Below, in pieces: positions 63,362-64,000 of a stretch of DNA of 64,000 bases. The notes under the pieces were generated by a model, which was given only the letters and a program-made list of their open reading frames with translations, was not told where the DNA came from and made no database searches. Source of the DNA: Rhodococcus oryzae (GTDB lineage Bacteria > Actinomycetota > Actinomycetes > Mycobacteriales > Mycobacteriaceae). Within the stretch, counting starts at the first letter, position 1. Every line of letters begins with the position of its first letter. The stretch spans positions 62,001 to 126,000 of the forward strand of contig NZ_SUMD01000001.1 in the NCBI RefSeq assembly GCF_005049235.1, written 5' to 3'. The position numbers and the translations under genes are program-made.

Positions 63362-64000
63362 ATGAGGAGGATCAACGCCGGGCTGGCCCGGCCGAGGATC
63401 GGATCGGCTCCCACCACGAGCAGTGCCGAGTCCGGCATCCTCGGGGCCACCGACTACTCCGCTCCCGCCATCACCTTCGACCGCGTCAACGTGGCCTACG
63501 GGCGGGGCAAGAGCACCACCCGGGCGTTGATCGATTTCAACCTGCGGGTGTCCCCGGGAGAGACCGTGGCTCTCCTGGGGCCCAGCGGGTCCGGCAAGTC
63601 CACCGCGCTCAAGGCACTGGCCGGCTTCACCCGGCCGGTGTCGGGTTCGGTCCGGCTGGCCGGCAGGGACATCACGGACCTGCCGCCCGCCAAGCGCGGC
63701 ATCGGGGTGGTCGTGCAGTCGTATGCGCTGTTCCCGCACATGCGGGTCTCGGAGAACGTCGCCTTCGGCCTGCGCTCGCACCGGGTGCCCCGCGCGGAGA
63801 TCGGCACGCGGGTTGCCGAGGCGCTGGAAATGGTTGGCATGTCCGCCTTCGGCAAGCGACTGCCCCGCGAACTGTCCGGCGGGCAGCAGCAGCGGGTCGC
63901 CATCGCGCGAGCCCTGGCGATTCGGCCGAAGGTCCTGCTGCTCGACGAGCCGCTGGCCGCGCTCGACGCCCAGCTCCGGCAGAGCATGCTGGCCGAGCTC
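63362..64000 (+). CDS. ABC transporter ATP-binding protein, partial (runs off the right edge)
   Basis: The first 213 residues are visible. After a polar start of about 35 residues come the Walker A GPSGSGKST (near 78-86), Q-loop QSYALFPHM, signature LSGGQQQRVAIARAL (near 176-190) and Walker B LLLDEPLAALD. The tight LSGGQQQ signature and sequence order are those of importer ATPases such as the PotA/FbpC/PhnT group. It starts at the ATG one base after the solute-binding protein stop and should energise uptake with a permease lying beyond the window. Confidence 0.93.
   Translation, partial: MRRINAGLARPRIGSAPTTSSAESGILGATDYSAPAITFDRVNVAYGRGKSTTRALIDFNLRVSPGETVALLGPSGSGKSTALKALAGFTRPVSGSVRLAGRDITDLPPAKRGIGVVVQSYALFPHMRVSENVAFGLRSHRVPRAEIGTRVAEALEMVGMSAFGKRLPRELSGGQQQRVAIARALAIRPKVLLLDEPLAALDAQLRQSMLAEL

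Overview
The window is high-GC actinobacterial chromosome, most likely a mycolic-acid-containing genus such as Rhodococcus or Nocardia. The evidence is a mycothione reductase, an Emb-type arabinosyltransferase (arabinogalactan cell wall), a mycofactocin-type dehydrogenase, an F420-type oxidoreductase, DtxR/IdeR-type iron boxes, and a gene order from proS through a major-facilitator pump, cysG, cobB, cobO, a chelatase, a GNAT enzyme, mqo, a hydrolase, mtr and mapB that I recall from Mycobacterium tuberculosis (Rv2845c-Rv2861c region). Genes are tightly packed with many 4-base ATGA overlaps. No intergenic stretch exceeds 300 bases, and I see no tRNA or rRNA genes, CRISPR arrays, transposases or prophage genes.

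Region 1 (1-10.2 kb) is a catabolic cluster. A leftward unit (mycofactocin-type SDR, TetR regulator, cytochrome P450, SDR) diverges from a rightward unit (aldehyde dehydrogenase, SDR, 3-hydroxyisobutyrate-dehydrogenase-like protein, CMD-family protein, KstD-like flavoprotein). An 18-bp operator-like motif lies in the divergent promoter and again over the tetR start codon. The pathway looks like hydroxylation of an alcohol or alicyclic substrate followed by stepwise oxidation; the substrate is unknown. A PPOX-fold protein and an F420-dependent oxidoreductase follow.

Region 2 (10.4-20.3 kb) has a small secreted protein, an acyl-CoA dehydrogenase and a divergent operon: DUF2236/MpaB-like oxygenase, P450, TetR, aldehyde dehydrogenase, acyl-CoA synthetase, SDR. 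This is a second oxidation and CoA-activation pathway for a lipophilic substrate.

Region 3 (20.3-32.3 kb) is the most unusual part. After proS and yaaA come three genes for exported proteins built from 4, 4 and 2 copies of a domain of about 110 residues that resembles the neocarzinostatin apoprotein fold. Each gene is preceded by one or two IdeR/DtxR-type iron boxes. Between the first and second lies hen1-pnkp, the bacterial RNA-repair pair; hen1 shares its divergent promoter region with an iron-boxed repeat gene.

Region 4 (32.3-37.1 kb) has a membrane-tethered alpha/beta hydrolase with its TetR regulator, a divergent epoxide hydrolase, and an EfpA-like pump. Region 5 (35.6-47.5 kb) is the conserved cobalamin and core block: a cobalamin riboswitch leads a run of chelatase, cobO, cobB, a CbiG-C/CobE protein, cysG and the pump, followed by GNAT, mqo, hydrolase and mtr.

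Region 6 (47.5-59.5 kb) has a YtrA-type GntR regulator with an ABC exporter and an ankyrin protein, cobQ and map, a ChaB-like protein, a small Cys-rich protein, a DUF6328 protein, a YbdK-type ligase and the Emb arabinosyltransferase. Region 7 (59.5-64 kb) is a phosphonate-type operon (GntR/UTRA regulator, FAD oxidoreductase, phosphonatase-like HAD, solute-binding lipoprotein, ABC ATPase cut by the window edge) with two palindromic operators.
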